Assembly (NCBI RefSeq): GCF_000519305.1
Contig: NZ_JAFG01000022.1
Location: 1-32,113 of the forward strand
Origin: Mesorhizobium ciceri WSM4083
GTDB taxonomy: Bacteria; Pseudomonadota; Alphaproteobacteria; Rhizobiales; Rhizobiaceae
Direction of reading: 5' to 3'
Length of the DNA: 32,113 nucleotides
The notes beneath the pieces are model-generated. The model was not told where the DNA came from and ran no database searches. It worked only from the letters and a program-made list of their open reading frames with translations. Both the position numbers and the translations under genes were made by a program. Positions 1-8,407 of this stretch are shown here, piece after piece (positions within the stretch are counted from its first letter, which is position 1; each line of letters opens with the position of its first letter).

Positions 1-318
1 CTAGTAGCTCTGCACAGAGGATTTGACAGGTTCGATGGGTTGCAACCTGGGTAGGCTATCGGGTTCGACGAGCAGTTCGATGCTTCGTGCAACACCAGGC
101 TGTCTGCGGATCAATCCGGCACGCTCGAGGGTGAGCACCATCTGATGGACGGAAGGCGCGGTGACGCCGAAGAAGCGTTGCATGTCGCGTTCGGCCGGCG
201 GCTGGCGGTTGACCTGCATGTAAGCCCAGATGAAGGCGAGATACTGCCCCTGTTTGTCGGTGAATCGGGGTCGGGCAGGCGGCTGTCGGTCAAGCAATTG
301 ATTCATTTGTCGATTCAT
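1..318 (-). CDS. IS630-associated LexA-like winged-helix DNA-binding protein
   Basis: A 105-residue protein encoded divergently from the IS630 transposase. Residues about 17-80 have the layout of the LexA DNA-binding domain: a segment beginning RFTDKQGQYLAFI, a recognition-helix region FFGVTAPSVHQMVLTLE, then a wing with IRRQPG. It lacks the LexA autoprotease half, so it is a DNA-binding domain only. The start is set by ATG at 318 with a strong GGAGG about 8 nt upstream; the frame stays open far upstream, antisense to the transposase, and that extension is a shadow. The stop codon lies in the extreme left inverted repeat. The likely role is regulation or targeting of the element, since the divergent start regions sit about 33 bp apart; this is inference. 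Compatible small HTH genes accompany some rhizobial IS630 elements. Confidence 0.72.
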   Translation of the reverse strand: MNRQMNQLLDRQPPARPRFTDKQGQYLAFIWAYMQVNRQPPAERDMQRFFGVTAPSVHQMVLTLERAGLIRRQPGVARSIELLVEPDSLPRLQPIEPVKSSVQSY

Positions 319-351
319 CCGGAACCTCCGCACCCGAAGGAGGCCATCCGG

Positions 352-1476
352 ATGAATATACGCTATCGCGTCGATCTCGACCAACCCGAACGCGACGAAC
401 TCATGAGCATACTGCGCAGCGGCAAGCATCCGGCGCGCAAGCTCAAGCGGGCACAGATCCTGCTCGCCGCCGATGCCAGCCACAGCGACGAGACCATTGC
501 GACGACGGTGGTGGTCGGCGGCTCCACGGTCTACCGCACCAAGCGCCGTTTCGTGGAGATGGGTCTGGAGGCGGCGCTCAGCGAAGAGCCGCGCCCCGGC
601 GCGGAGCGCAAGCTGAGCGGCAAGGAGGAAGCCTTGCTGGTGGCCACCGCCTGCTCCAACCCGCCGCCCGGGCGGGCCCGCTGGACACTGGAGCTGCTGG
701 CCGACGCGTTCGTCAAGCTGACCGAGCATGAGCAACTGTCGCGCGAGACAGTGCGCCGGCGCTTGGCCGAGAACGATCTCAAGCCGTGGCGCAAGGACAT
801 GTGGTGCATTCCCAAGGTCAACGCCGAGTATGTCGCGCGCATGGAGGATGTGCTCGACCTCTATGCCGAGACACCCGATCCGGCGCGGCCGGTCGTGTGC
901 TTCGACGAAAGCCCGACCCAGCTCATAGGCGAAGTGCGCCAGCCCATCCCAGCCGCACCGGGCAGGCTGGAGCGCTATGACTGCGAGTACAAGCGCAACG
1001 GCACCGCCAACCTGTTCGTCTTCCTCGACGCGCACCGCTCATGGCGCAAGGTGAAGGTCACCGAGCGGCGCGCGGCCGACGACTTTGCCCACTGCATGCG
1101 CGACCTCGTCGACATCCATTATCCCGAGGCCGAGCGCATCCGGGTCGTCCTCGACAATCTGTCGACCCACTCGCCCGCCGCGCTCTATCAGGCCCTGCCG
1201 CCATCACAGGCGCGACGCATCCTGCGACGGCTGGAGTTTCACTACACGCCCAAGCACGCCAGCTGGCTCAACATGGTCGAGATCGAGATCAGCGTCCTGC
1301 GCAGCCAGTGCCTCGACCGTCGCATCGAAAGCCGCGATAGCCTCGTCGCCGAGGTCGCCGCCTGGCAACACCAACGAAACGCCAGTGGCGCCCGCATCAA
1401 CTGGATGTTCTCAACCCAACAGGCCCGCCTCAAAATGGCCAAGGCCTACCCAAAGCCAACCGTCAAAGAGTCATAA
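352..1476 (+). CDS. IS630-family transposase
   Basis: A 374-residue DDE transposase. An N-terminal helix-turn-helix region (about residues 30-75, RAQILLAADAS onward) recognises the ends. The catalytic triad is visible as D185 in CFDES, D268 in VVLDNLSTH and E310 in the segment SWLNMVEIE, the standard IS630 arrangement. ATG at 352 was chosen over the earlier in-frame ATG at 145 because GAAGGAGG lies about 10 nt before it and the upstream extension is antisense to the accessory gene. Reading frame and length look intact, so the protein is probably functional. Confidence 0.9.
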   Translation: MNIRYRVDLDQPERDELMSILRSGKHPARKLKRAQILLAADASHSDETIATTVVVGGSTVYRTKRRFVEMGLEAALSEEPRPGAERKLSGKEEALLVATACSNPPPGRARWTLELLADAFVKLTEHEQLSRETVRRRLAENDLKPWRKDMWCIPKVNAEYVARMEDVLDLYAETPDPARPVVCFDESPTQLIGEVRQPIPAAPGRLERYDCEYKRNGTANLFVFLDAHRSWRKVKVTERRAADDFAHCMRDLVDIHYPEAERIRVVLDNLSTHSPAALYQALPPSQARRILRRLEFHYTPKHASWLNMVEIEISVLRSQCLDRRIESRDSLVAEVAAWQHQRNASGARINWMFSTQQARLKMAKAYPKPTVKES

Positions 1477-1580
1477 TCTCTGTGCAGAGGTACTAGCATG
1501 GCTAGCAGCCCACCTGCTCGATGCCGAAGTCACGTCGCACGGACTGTGCTTGACGCGCAGATCTCATTGATGTGCATATA

Positions 1581-1781
1581 TTAAACGGCCGCGGGGGCGA
1601 TGCCCTCGCGGAGCCAATTCCAAGGGAGAAGTTCGTCGACCCCCTGTACTGGGTGGGCTGCTACGCGCGCCAGGATATCGGCGAGCCAGGCGCGCGGGTC
1701 GACGTCATCAAACACCGGCGCGGTTCTGATGCGTTGGAAGGGTGGCTGCCCCCCTAGGATGGAAAACGGGCTCACGACCAC
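1581..1781 (-). pseudogene. IS66-family transposase (TnpC) C-terminal fragment
   Basis: The minus-strand frame contains DPRAWLADILARVAAHPV followed by DELLPWNW, the characteristic C-terminus of IS66-family TnpC. Only about 55 residues remain; nothing of the catalytic core is present upstream, where an IS3 relic on the opposite strand begins. It is a dead fragment. Confidence 0.75.
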
Positions 1782-1811
1782 ATCGCCGGGCCGAGCATCA
1801 GACGGGAGACA

Positions 1812-2364
1812 ACCATGAAACAGTATATCGGCCTCGACGGCTGCGATCGGACGAATCTGCGGTCGGGAGTTCGGAAGTGCGGCGGCTTGACGAGCGCGTT
1901 CGCGACCTCGAGCGGCTTCTCAGCCGCAAGACCCTGGAAGTGGAGATCCTCAAGGACGCGCCGGCCAGGTCGGAGTCAAAAAAACCGAACTTGCGGCTCT
2001 TGTCGCAGCCGAGGGACGGTTCCCGATGAAGGCCGTTGCCGAGACCCTCGGGGTGGCTCGTTCCCATCTCCATGACAAGGTGCATCGCCTGGTGAAGCCG
2101 CGCGGGCCTTATCGCAAACCCGACGACGATGGGCTCTTGGAGCTGGTTCGCCGCCTGATCGACGAACGCCCTACCTATGGCTATCGTCGCATCACAGCCC
2201 TGCCGAACAGGGAACGCGCCAAGACGGGCGAACCGGCCGTCGATCACAAGCGCGTCTTCCGTATCATGCGCCAGAACACCATGCTGCTTGCAGTCACACG
2301 GGCCGCAGGACCGGCAGCATCCATGACGGCAAGGTCATCGTCATGCGCTCGAACCGGATCGTCT
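1812..2364 (+). pseudogene. IS3-family transposase remnant (OrfA tail plus OrfB start)
   Basis: Two overlapping reading frames match the organisation of an IS3/IS2-group element. The first carries an OrfA leucine-zipper tail (LERLLSRKTLEVEILKDA); the second starts at 2026 (MKAVAETLGVARS) and contains RLIDERPTYGYRRI, the OrfB segment preceding the integrase core. Near 2300 the frame is lost: the continuation IHDGKVIVMRSNR is read one frame over. The DDE core is missing because the sequence switches to unrelated DNA at about 2365. Degenerate and 3'-truncated. Confidence 0.8.
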
Positions 2365-2654
2365 TCTGTCATGCCGTCGCTCGGCCGCGAATTCGCCGCC
2401 AGGATGATCGAGTTGGGGAACGCGGTGTCGTCCCTATCGATATGTTTGCCGATCTCCTGCAGCCTTTTCTCGCGATATTCACGCTGAATTCCGCCAAGAT
2501 TGTATGGCCTGCTTGCGTCGTCAGTGTGCTCGGCAGTGAGGACGTCGCTGAAGCAGACATCGAGAAGCAGGCGAGCCGGCAGTGCTATTACCCAACACTC
2601 TGCGAGTTCCTGCCGAACGCGAAGGGCCCTGGTTCGATATGGGAACGTGGTCAT
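2365..2654 (-). pseudogene. DGQHR-domain protein, N-terminal fragment
   Basis: The minus-strand frame from ATG 2654 reads about 95 residues that fit the N-terminal part of DGQHR-domain proteins (the DndB-like superfamily): VRQELAECWVIALPARLLLD, then REYREKRLQEIGKHID and DDTAFPNSIILAAN. In the family this strand/helix pattern is followed by the DGQHR signature and a long C-terminal part; both are absent because an IS3 relic abuts at about 2365, and the remaining open frame (to 2244) reads antisense to that relic. DGQHR proteins include DndB, the regulator of DNA phosphorothioation clusters, and relatives in genomic islands. The fragment is presumably non-functional. The family call rests on pattern recognition alone. 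Confidence 0.55.
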
Positions 2655-3183
2655 GATTCAAAACCCCAAGGTCGCCACCCAGGGGACGATCGGTGCTGCC
2701 TCCTAAGGCCGCTTGGTCCAGTGGCTCGTCAAAAAAGTCGGGGTTGTCAGCGTTTGCTATCCACCAGAACCAAAGCGAGACAAGAGAAGCCAGCGTTCCG
2801 ATGGACAGCGACAAAGTGGTAGAAAGGTTGCGGTCGAGGACTAACCAAAAACCTACAGCGGCGATAATTGTTGTGCCAACGAACGCGACCGCGCGGAGCG
2901 CCTTCAGATATTTCCCCAGCACGATCTGGAAGCATGTCGAACCGATCAGGGCGGGAAAAAATGTGGCCATTGCTGTGCGTACGGGCAAAAAATCCGTAGG
3001 CGATGGCGCCTTTGCCGCGTTGATCAATTCCACCCAGATTCCTAGGCCGCCTATCAGCACCACGCTGCCGAAAAAGAAAAAGACAAACGTTGCATGCGCG
3101 GCCGGTCGCGTAGTCCGACGCCAAACGTCACGGCGGAGTTCGCTCCACCCTCCTTCAGCCGCTCCCATATCACCTTTCACCAT
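2521..3183 (-). CDS. four-helix membrane protein of unknown function
   Basis: A hydrophobic protein with four predicted transmembrane segments: about residues 30-54 (FVFFFFGSVVLIGG), 70-90 (FFPALIGSTCFQIVLG), 95-116 and 122-142 (ending LVSLWFWW), then an acidic tail NADNPDFFDEP. No known family was recognised. ATG at 3168 has GAAAGG just upstream and is an alternative to 3183. The frame runs to 2521, about 130 nt into the DGQHR gene, which is unusual. A one-base shift in the GGGG near 2665 would instead end it at a TGA overlapping the ATG of that gene (ATGA coupling), so the true end may be near 2651 with a frameshift here. Together the two genes look like a co-transcribed pair, the second one truncated. 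Confidence 0.5.
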   Translation of the reverse strand: MVKGDMGAAEGGWSELRRDVWRRTTRPAAHATFVFFFFGSVVLIGGLGIWVELINAAKAPSPTDFLPVRTAMATFFPALIGSTCFQIVLGKYLKALRAVAFVGTTIIAAVGFWLVLDRNLSTTLSLSIGTLASLVSLWFWWIANADNPDFFDEPLDQAALGGSTDRPLGGDLGVLNHDHVPISNQGPSRSAGTRRVLGNSTAGSPASRCLLQRRPHCRAH

Positions 3184-3679
3184 GAGTCCACATGCGTGAA
3201 CTCGGCACAGCCATGGCGGCCAGCTCGCGTAGGAGAAGCATCTACATTCAGCTCTTGATTTTTAGACTGCAACCCCCATAGCCACTAATTTAAATTGAGA
3301 TCAACAAGACCAATTGCAATATACATTTTTTTGAATTTCAGTGTAAAAATCGCTGACGCTCAGTAGCGATCATCCCCCTGCTTCCGACTTGCAAAGCGGT
3401 ATGCGCTAGCGGTCCAGTCCCTTTCGCCTACGTCACCTTTACGCATCGCCACAATTGTTTGTGTAAGTTGCGTTGTGACGGGTGCTAGCAGTTGGCATAA
3501 ATTTGGGTGTCCGGAACGGGCCTTCTCCATCACCCATTGGGACGAACTTGGACGCCAGAAACCGGACGAGATTTGTGCTGTTCGTTTGCTTGAGGGGTCG
3601 ACAAGTGGCGAAAAGCTTCGCATCTGGCGTAAATTTGTCTCCTTCGGGCGTTCTCCCCACCCAAGACCAGCAGGACGCC
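3184..3679. other. gene-free stretch
   Basis: The first 180 bases are AT-rich and could be the promoter region of the membrane-protein gene. The rest has overlapping short frames on both strands but no recognisable domain or ribosome binding site. It forms the unrelated DNA that replaced the 3' part of the ehuB-like gene. Confidence 0.4.
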
Positions 3680-4037
3680 CATGGCGTCGGCAATAAGGTC
3701 GAAGCGGCCGGCCTGCAGGCCGGGGATGAGCGCGCCCCATTCAGCACTGACCAGCTCTACCTTGCCGGCCCCCATTTTCTTTAAGACGGCCAGCATAATC
3801 GTATTGCTTATGCCGAGCGGTTCATTGTTGGATCCGGAGTAAGCCCATGGAGCATCATTGGAGTAGCCGATCCGGATCGGCTCTCCTTTTTTGATCTTAT
3901 CGAGTAGCGAACCCGCCGAGGCTGACCCCGCCACCAAGCCGATTGCCAAAGCCGCAGCACCCCAAGCAGCCAGCCCGTTCAGAACCACGCGCCTGAAGAG
4001 GTTTGTTCTGCGCTCGAAAAAATGCCATTTTGTTCAT
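3680..4037 (-). pseudogene. ehuB: ectoine-type ABC transporter substrate-binding protein, broken (EhuB-like)
   Basis: The start of a periplasmic solute-binding protein of the polar-amino-acid/ectoine family. After a twin-arginine-like leader and a hydrophobic signal segment (AAWGAAALAIGLVAGSASA), the mature part reads LLDKIKKGEPIRIGYSNDAPWAY, then EPLGISN and AEWGALIPGLQAGRFDLIADAMGV, which is typical of EhuB. Two lesions are visible. First, the start at 4037, preceded by GGAAGGAG, is out of frame with the rest: a run of six A (4017-4022) would have to be five to give an N-terminus ending FFERRTNLFRR. Second, homology stops at about 3680, after roughly 105 residues, so about 60 percent of the protein is gone. 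The permease and ATPase genes (ehuC, ehuD, ehuA) are absent. Confidence 0.62.
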
Positions 4038-4403
4038 CTGGTAAACTCCTTCCATTTCGTTGGCCGCTAATCGCAGTGCATGCGTTTTTGTTGACCGCCG
4101 GGGCAGTTCCCCTTTTTGGAGCGATGCAATCGAACTACCCATCGGACTGTCGTCCAACTGGCGCTAATCACAACGCTCGCCTGGTGAATCTAGCAGCCGC
4201 AAGGCGCCGCTTTTGTGCGACTTTTCAATATGGACGCAGGAAGTCGGCTTTCTGAGGGCTAAGATGCTGCGCGGCGATCAAGTCGAGATTGCGCCGATCG
4301 AACACTCCAGCGACAACGAAGATCGTGTCCCGCTGCCTGGGGCATTGGTCGCCGTGCTCTCCGGCATGGGCCGGGCAGATCAGCGCGCGACGGCAGAGGC
4401 TGA
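4038..4403. other. gene-free stretch between ehuB-like and IS256 relics
   Basis: No supported gene. The sequence next to 4037 carries the GGAAGGAG ribosome binding site of the ehuB-like gene. The part from 4260 may be residual IS DNA, but no recognisable transposase was read. Confidence 0.35.
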
Positions 4404-5270
4404 TCAGGGGATCAGCGGATCAGTGCTCATCCGGCTGATAGTTTCCAGGGTCATATTTCTGGCCCGCTGCACTGCCCATTCATCGTTCTGATCGAGCAGG
4501 ATTGCGCCGACCAGGCGCTTAATCGCATCGGCGTTCGGAAAGATTCTGACGACTTCGGTGCGCCGCTTGATCTCGCCGTTGAAAAGTTCGATCGCATTGG
4601 TAGAGTGGAGATTGGCGCGATGTCCCTTGGGGAAGGTCATGTGGGCCAGCACGTCGGGCTGGGCGTCGTCCTTGATTGTCGCCAGCTTCTCGGCACCTTC
4701 GGCCGGACTGGTCGGCGACGTCGCGCCATTGGATGCTGGTGGCTTCCGAGGTCTCTTGGGCAAACGCAGTGGCGATGAAGGCTGAGACGACCCTGCGGCC
4801 GCTCTTGCCGGCATGCCAGCACATTCCTCATGAAGTGGACGCGGCAGCGCTGCCACGTAGCACACAGCACCTTGGTGACGGCGGCTTGAGGCCTTCGTGG
4901 CATCGGAGACGACGAGCTTGACGCCGCGCAGGCCGCGACGTGGCAGCTTGCGCAGGAAATCCGTCCAGATCGGCTCGGCGAGGTGCCAATCTCCATGCCT
5001 AGTACCTCGCGCCGGCCGTCCGCCTTGTCCCCCCCGCAATGATGACGGCGATCGAGACGATGCGCCCGCCGCGGCGACCTTGCCGTCAATCTCTCGCAAA
5101 GTCGCGAGACCTGGCTCTTGGAATGCCGCTCATCCCCATAGCTTTGACCAGGTCGTCAACCGACCGGGTCGAAATGGCTTGTACATAAGCTTCCCGGATG
5201 ACGGCGGTCAGCGCCTTCTCGGCCATGCGGCACGGTCGAGGAAACCCTGGAAGTTGGGGAGCACAGGATT
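4404..5270 (-). pseudogene. IS256-family (Mutator-type) transposase remnant
   Basis: Read on the minus strand through at least four frame changes, the region spells an IS256-family transposase: REAYVQAISTRSVDDLVKA, then ADGRREVLGMEIGTS, RRGLRGVKLVVSDA, VLCATWQRCRVHFMRN, the HSTNAIELFNGEIKRRTEV segment and finally EWAVQRARNMTLETIS. The catalytic aspartates and glutamate would lie in the second to fifth pieces, but no single frame connects them. The N-terminal hundred residues are barely recognisable (about 5200-5270). A decayed element; terminal repeats were not identified. Confidence 0.85.
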
Positions 5271-5575
5271 TCGCTCGAGTAGAGTAGGCCGCGCTGTTCC
5301 TGTTCAGTCAGCTTTTCTGCGTGGTCTACGTGTGTTGTAGTCCATCCTTTTTTGGCCTCATTGGTGGTCAGTTCGTTGTGATCATCCTGCTTCAGTCACT
5401 GGGGAGAGTACGTCTGAGAGCAGTCGTTTCCATCGCGCGGCAGGGATACTTTTCATCCGTATTGCTATTTCCAGTCTTTTGGGTTTTTAAGGGACTGTCG
5501 GCCAGCCGGGGCCTCTTGCTGAGATATGTGGCCGGGCTGGTTGCTCTGTCTGTAATGTCGCTGGGACAAAGACGG
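5271..5575. other. open frame upstream of the PPTase gene, probably untranslated
   Basis: The frame of the phosphopantetheinyl transferase stays open back to a GTG at 5321 and would encode about 85 hydrophobic residues. No ribosome binding site supports those starts and such an extension is not normal for the family, so it is treated as the upstream region of the gene. Confidence 0.4.
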
Positions 5576-6316
5576 ATGTTGCCGCAGCGCGGCGTGCATG
5601 AGCCGCCCGGCAGCACATTGTGGCCGAGAGAGCGAGGAAATCTGAATACGCTGCTCCCCCCAAATGTTGCCGTACAAACCTGTCGGGCAAGTGATCTCAG
5701 CCGGGTCCTGGTGATGGCTGAAGAAGAGAGCGCAATCGCCACTGCAGTCGATAGCAGAAGACGCGAATTCTCGATCGGGCGGGCCTGTGCTAGGGCGGCT
5801 TTGTCCAAGCTCGGCTTCCCTCCCTGCGCGATCCCAGTTGGACCCCACCGTGAACCAGTTTGGCCACCTGGTGTCGTTGGCAGCATAACACATACTGCTG
5901 AATTCTATGCCGCCGCCGTCGCTCAGCATGAGAACTATGCTGCGCTTGGAATCGATGCAGAAGCCGACGACGAGTTACCGTCTGGTGTGTTGGAGCTCGT
6001 TTCGGTTGATGAGGAGCGATATTGGCTGGCCAACGCACCCGGGAACCTCAATTGGGACCGGTTGCTCTTCAGTGCTAAGGAAAGCATCTTTAAGGCATGG
6101 TTCCCGCTCACACGTGAATGGCTGGGCTTCGAGGACGCGGTGGTCACCATCATGCCGCATAAAGGAACATTTTGCGCTCGGGTTCTCCACACACTCGTGC
6201 CGGTCGACCATCATGCGCGGGAGCTTCGCGGCCGGTTCGTCATCGCCAATGGACTGATACTCACCGCAGTCTTCGTTAAGATGCCACAAAAGGGGGCATC
6301 ATCTTCGGCCGTTTGA
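5576..6316 (+). CDS. 4'-phosphopantetheinyl transferase (Sfp/EntD type)
   Basis: The protein transfers phosphopantetheine from CoA to carrier domains of fatty-acid, polyketide or nonribosomal peptide synthases. The family core is clear: RREFSIGRACARAALSKLG, then GPHREPVWPPGVVGSITHT (the substrate-binding histidines), ALGIDAEAD (magnesium-binding acidic residues) and LLFSAKESIFKAWFPL (the W/F-S-x-K-E-x-x-x-K signature). Starting at ATG 5576 gives 246 residues, the usual size; ATG 5555 is an alternative. There is no synthase gene nearby, so its partner is outside the window or is the cell's general acyl-carrier protein pool. It stands alone between IS relics. Family confidence is high, start confidence low. 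Confidence 0.82.
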   Translation: MLPQRGVHEPPGSTLWPRERGNLNTLLPPNVAVQTCRASDLSRVLVMAEEESAIATAVDSRRREFSIGRACARAALSKLGFPPCAIPVGPHREPVWPPGVVGSITHTAEFYAAAVAQHENYAALGIDAEADDELPSGVLELVSVDEERYWLANAPGNLNWDRLLFSAKESIFKAWFPLTREWLGFEDAVVTIMPHKGTFCARVLHTLVPVDHHARELRGRFVIANGLILTAVFVKMPQKGASSSAV

Positions 6317-6757
6317 TTTGCGCCCGGTGCCGCGCCAAGCGATGCCCGGCTCGAGCGGATTTAAAAGGTCGGTCCTTGTTCAAGGCAGCCGTCACAGCTC
6401 GGAGCGTATCGTGTTGGATGACGCGTCCAACATCCCGCAGCGGCATTTCCATTGTCAGACCGCGAAGCGCAAGGCAAGCAACTGAATACGCTTATCGCTC
6501 ACCGGTTTCGAAACCATCACAGGCCTGGCGCTGACCACGCAAGAGCGCAACCTCAAAGAAGAGCTCGCCAATCACAACCTTTCTCAAACGCGTGCTGGCG
6601 GTTGACGATTCGCCATGCAAAACCTGTTCATCGACGCTCTCAGCGCGCCACAAGGGGCCTCTCGGGTTCGTCATGATGCCGTGCCAGTGCGCATCAGCTC
6701 ACTGTGTTTCGAGTTGTCAGACGTACGTCAGCACAGCTCCTTCTCACCCTTCGCTCA
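6317..6757. other. gene-free stretch
   Basis: Several short frames exist on both strands, but none has a recognisable domain or a convincing ribosome binding site. Probably degenerate island DNA. Confidence 0.35.
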
Positions 6758-7110
6758 TCACCGCTTAGCCCGATCTCCATTTGGATCGAAAAACGCCCGC
6801 AACGATGCGTCGGCCTCGTAGAGGTTCCCCGCGATCTCAATTTGCCATCGACTGTTGTCAATCAGGTCCTTCGTTACACCCGCCGAGTGATGAACATATC
6901 CCATTCCAATTGACGTGCCGATCGTAAAACTTTTCACTCCCGACGAAATATAGCCGACAATCCGGCCGTCGCAGCGAATGAGTTCCTCGTGAAAAAGTAT
7001 CGGGTTGGGGTCGTGCAGCTTAAACGATACCAGTCGTTTTTTTAAAGGCATATTGTTTTTCTGGGCTGACAAAGCCTCCTTCCCAATAAAACAACCGGAC
7101 CGCCCTCGTC
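6758..7110 (-). pseudogene. sarcosine/dimethylglycine dehydrogenase-like protein, C-terminal (GcvT_C) fragment
   Basis: About 115 residues at the end of a longer minus-strand frame match the C-terminal aminomethyltransferase barrel of FAD-dependent sarcosine/dimethylglycine dehydrogenases: CFIGKEALSAQK, PLKKRLVSFKLHDPNP, IVGYISSG, IGMGYV and a terminal ASLRAFFDPNGDRAK. In full-length relatives (about 800 residues) this end is preceded by an FAD-binding oxidoreductase and a GcvT domain. Here the frame upstream of about 7110 (to 7552) is unrelated and unrecognised, so only the tail survives, perhaps fused to foreign coding sequence. Confidence 0.68.
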
Positions 7111-7557
7111 GGACAACACCTTCGTTGCAGCGGCCGGAAAGGTGGACCATTGGCGCGGAGACCACCAACGAGCGCGCTCGGTGAGCGCGATCACAAGGTC
7201 CCGGCAACCCGGGACACAGCCGGGCGATCACCTGAGCCGGAAAACGGCAAAGTCGGGCGGTCCAGAGAATGGTATTGGTACAGACCACGACCCAACTCCC
7301 TGCCTTCCACAGAACTTTCGAACTCGCCAAACTCACTTCACAGTGTCCTGCTGGGTGCGCCTCACCTGAGGGTGAATCGCGCGCGGCGGCGACGATCGAT
7401 GCCAGAATGCCATCTTGAATACCAACTGCCATGCGACACCTCGCGCTTTTGAAGTCTAGGCCGGATTTGCGCAAGTTGCTCAACGACATCAAGGGCTTGC
7501 CGTCGCTAGGATTCAAGAGTGCCTTAATAGCTTTCTTTGCTTTTGAAGACATCTATC
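7111..7557. other. no recognised gene; minus-strand frame upstream of the GcvT_C fragment
   Basis: The open frame continues to an ATG at 7552 (MSSKAKKAIKALLNPS). The first 45 residues are basic and protein-like, the following hundred look non-coding. I see no domain and no definite ribosome binding site. Confidence 0.35.
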
Positions 7558-7977
7558 TCAGACTGGCCAAAGGTCGTTCAGCACTCTTGGTGTGGCGGCC
7601 TTCGCCTCTTGGATCTCTGTTGCAGACATACGGTCCGCCAACTGGCCTAGTACCGAGCGGGCAACCTCTTCGGGATCGACCGCCGGGTCGCGGTGCACGC
7701 CTTCGTGGATCCGGGCAAGGAACGACTTTCGGTTTGTCGCTTTGGCGCGCCGGGCGGGATGCCAACCTTCGTAATAAAATCCACGCAGCAACGCTGGCAG
7801 CTGCGCGCCGATGTACACGGCCTCGTCGCGATCCAGGCAATCGCGCAGGGGGTGGAGCGTCGCAATCAGGACCCGGTATACCCGCCCGCGTTCATGCCAG
7901 CGAAGTCTCCACGCCAGCTCGCTGATCCAATTCTGGGTTGCTTGCAGCGCATAGTTCGGGCCAAGGCTCACGTACAT
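7558..7977 (-). CDS. DUF2267 domain protein
   Basis: A 139-residue soluble protein matching the DUF2267 pattern across its length: an N-terminal WISELAWRLRW helix, RVLIATLHPLRDCLDRDEAVYIGAQ split by a conserved acidic turn, the signature LPALLRGFYYEGWHP, and a second repeat-like half with VDPEEVARSVL and IQEAKAATP, ending DLWPV. Two helical repeats of about 65 residues are expected for this family. The start at ATG 7977 is supported by GGAG 8 nt upstream. Function in the family is unknown; members occur often near stress and redox genes. Intact and solitary here. Confidence 0.78.
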   Translation of the reverse strand: MYVSLGPNYALQATQNWISELAWRLRWHERGRVYRVLIATLHPLRDCLDRDEAVYIGAQLPALLRGFYYEGWHPARRAKATNRKSFLARIHEGVHRDPAVDPEEVARSVLGQLADRMSATEIQEAKAATPRVLNDLWPV

Positions 7978-8407
7978 GAGTATTCTCCGGTCCGTAAGGT
8001 TGTCAGCATCAGACTAATCGCCATGAAGTCGAGGTGCATTTTGCCGGCATTGAGGGTGGACCTGACCTGGACAGGCGGCACTAGCGCTGAAAAGAAGATG
8101 ACTAAAAATCGGCTTCCGTTCGCCGCCTGCAGGATGATGCCGATGTCGATGTGGCTTAGATTCTGAAGTCGGCCTTCCGCTCACCGCGTAGAGTCTAGAG
8201 GCAAGCCAGACGTCAGCATTCGCGCGGCTCAGCGAGCGTGCCGCAGCTTAATCATCTCGACTGCTCCACTTCCTCTTTCGAAATCATCACCTCAGGGCAG
8301 CAGCACACGAAAAAACCGTGGCGCTGCAGATTGCTTGAAAAGTACCGCGCGGACCTCGCGCAGCCACAACTCAATGAGTATGCGCATGCTAGAGAAAAAC
8401 CGGACAC
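7978..8407. other. gene-free stretch
   Basis: It contains the GGAG ribosome binding site of the DUF2267 gene at its left edge. No coding sequence or RNA structure was recognised in the rest. Confidence 0.35.

Larger units (their letters stand above)
1..1496. mobile_element. IS630-family insertion sequence, complete
   Basis: Near-perfect terminal inverted repeats flank the block: the left end reads CTAGTAGCTCTGCACAGAGG and the right end, read inward, CTAGTACCTCTGCACAGAG. Core repeats are at about 7-20 and 1477-1490, each bordered by TA (5-6 and 1491-1492), which fits the TA target preference of the IS630/Tc1-mariner group. Inside are an intact DDE transposase gene on the plus strand and a divergent small DNA-binding gene on the minus strand. 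The CTAG outside each TA is palindromic, so it is unclear whether it belongs to the element or to the target. With intact ends and an intact transposase it looks potentially mobile. Confidence 0.88.

Noticed and set aside
319..1035. Minus-strand frame extending the LexA-like gene to 344 codons
   Set aside because: It is antisense to the conserved IS630 transposase, and a good ribosome binding site defines the start at 318.
3360..3740. Minus-strand frames downstream of the ehuB-like fragment
   Set aside because: Two overlapping frames of similar length, no domain; not the missing part of EhuB.
5321..5575. Hydrophobic N-terminal extension of the PPTase
   Set aside because: No ribosome binding site and no counterpart in the family; probably a chance open frame.
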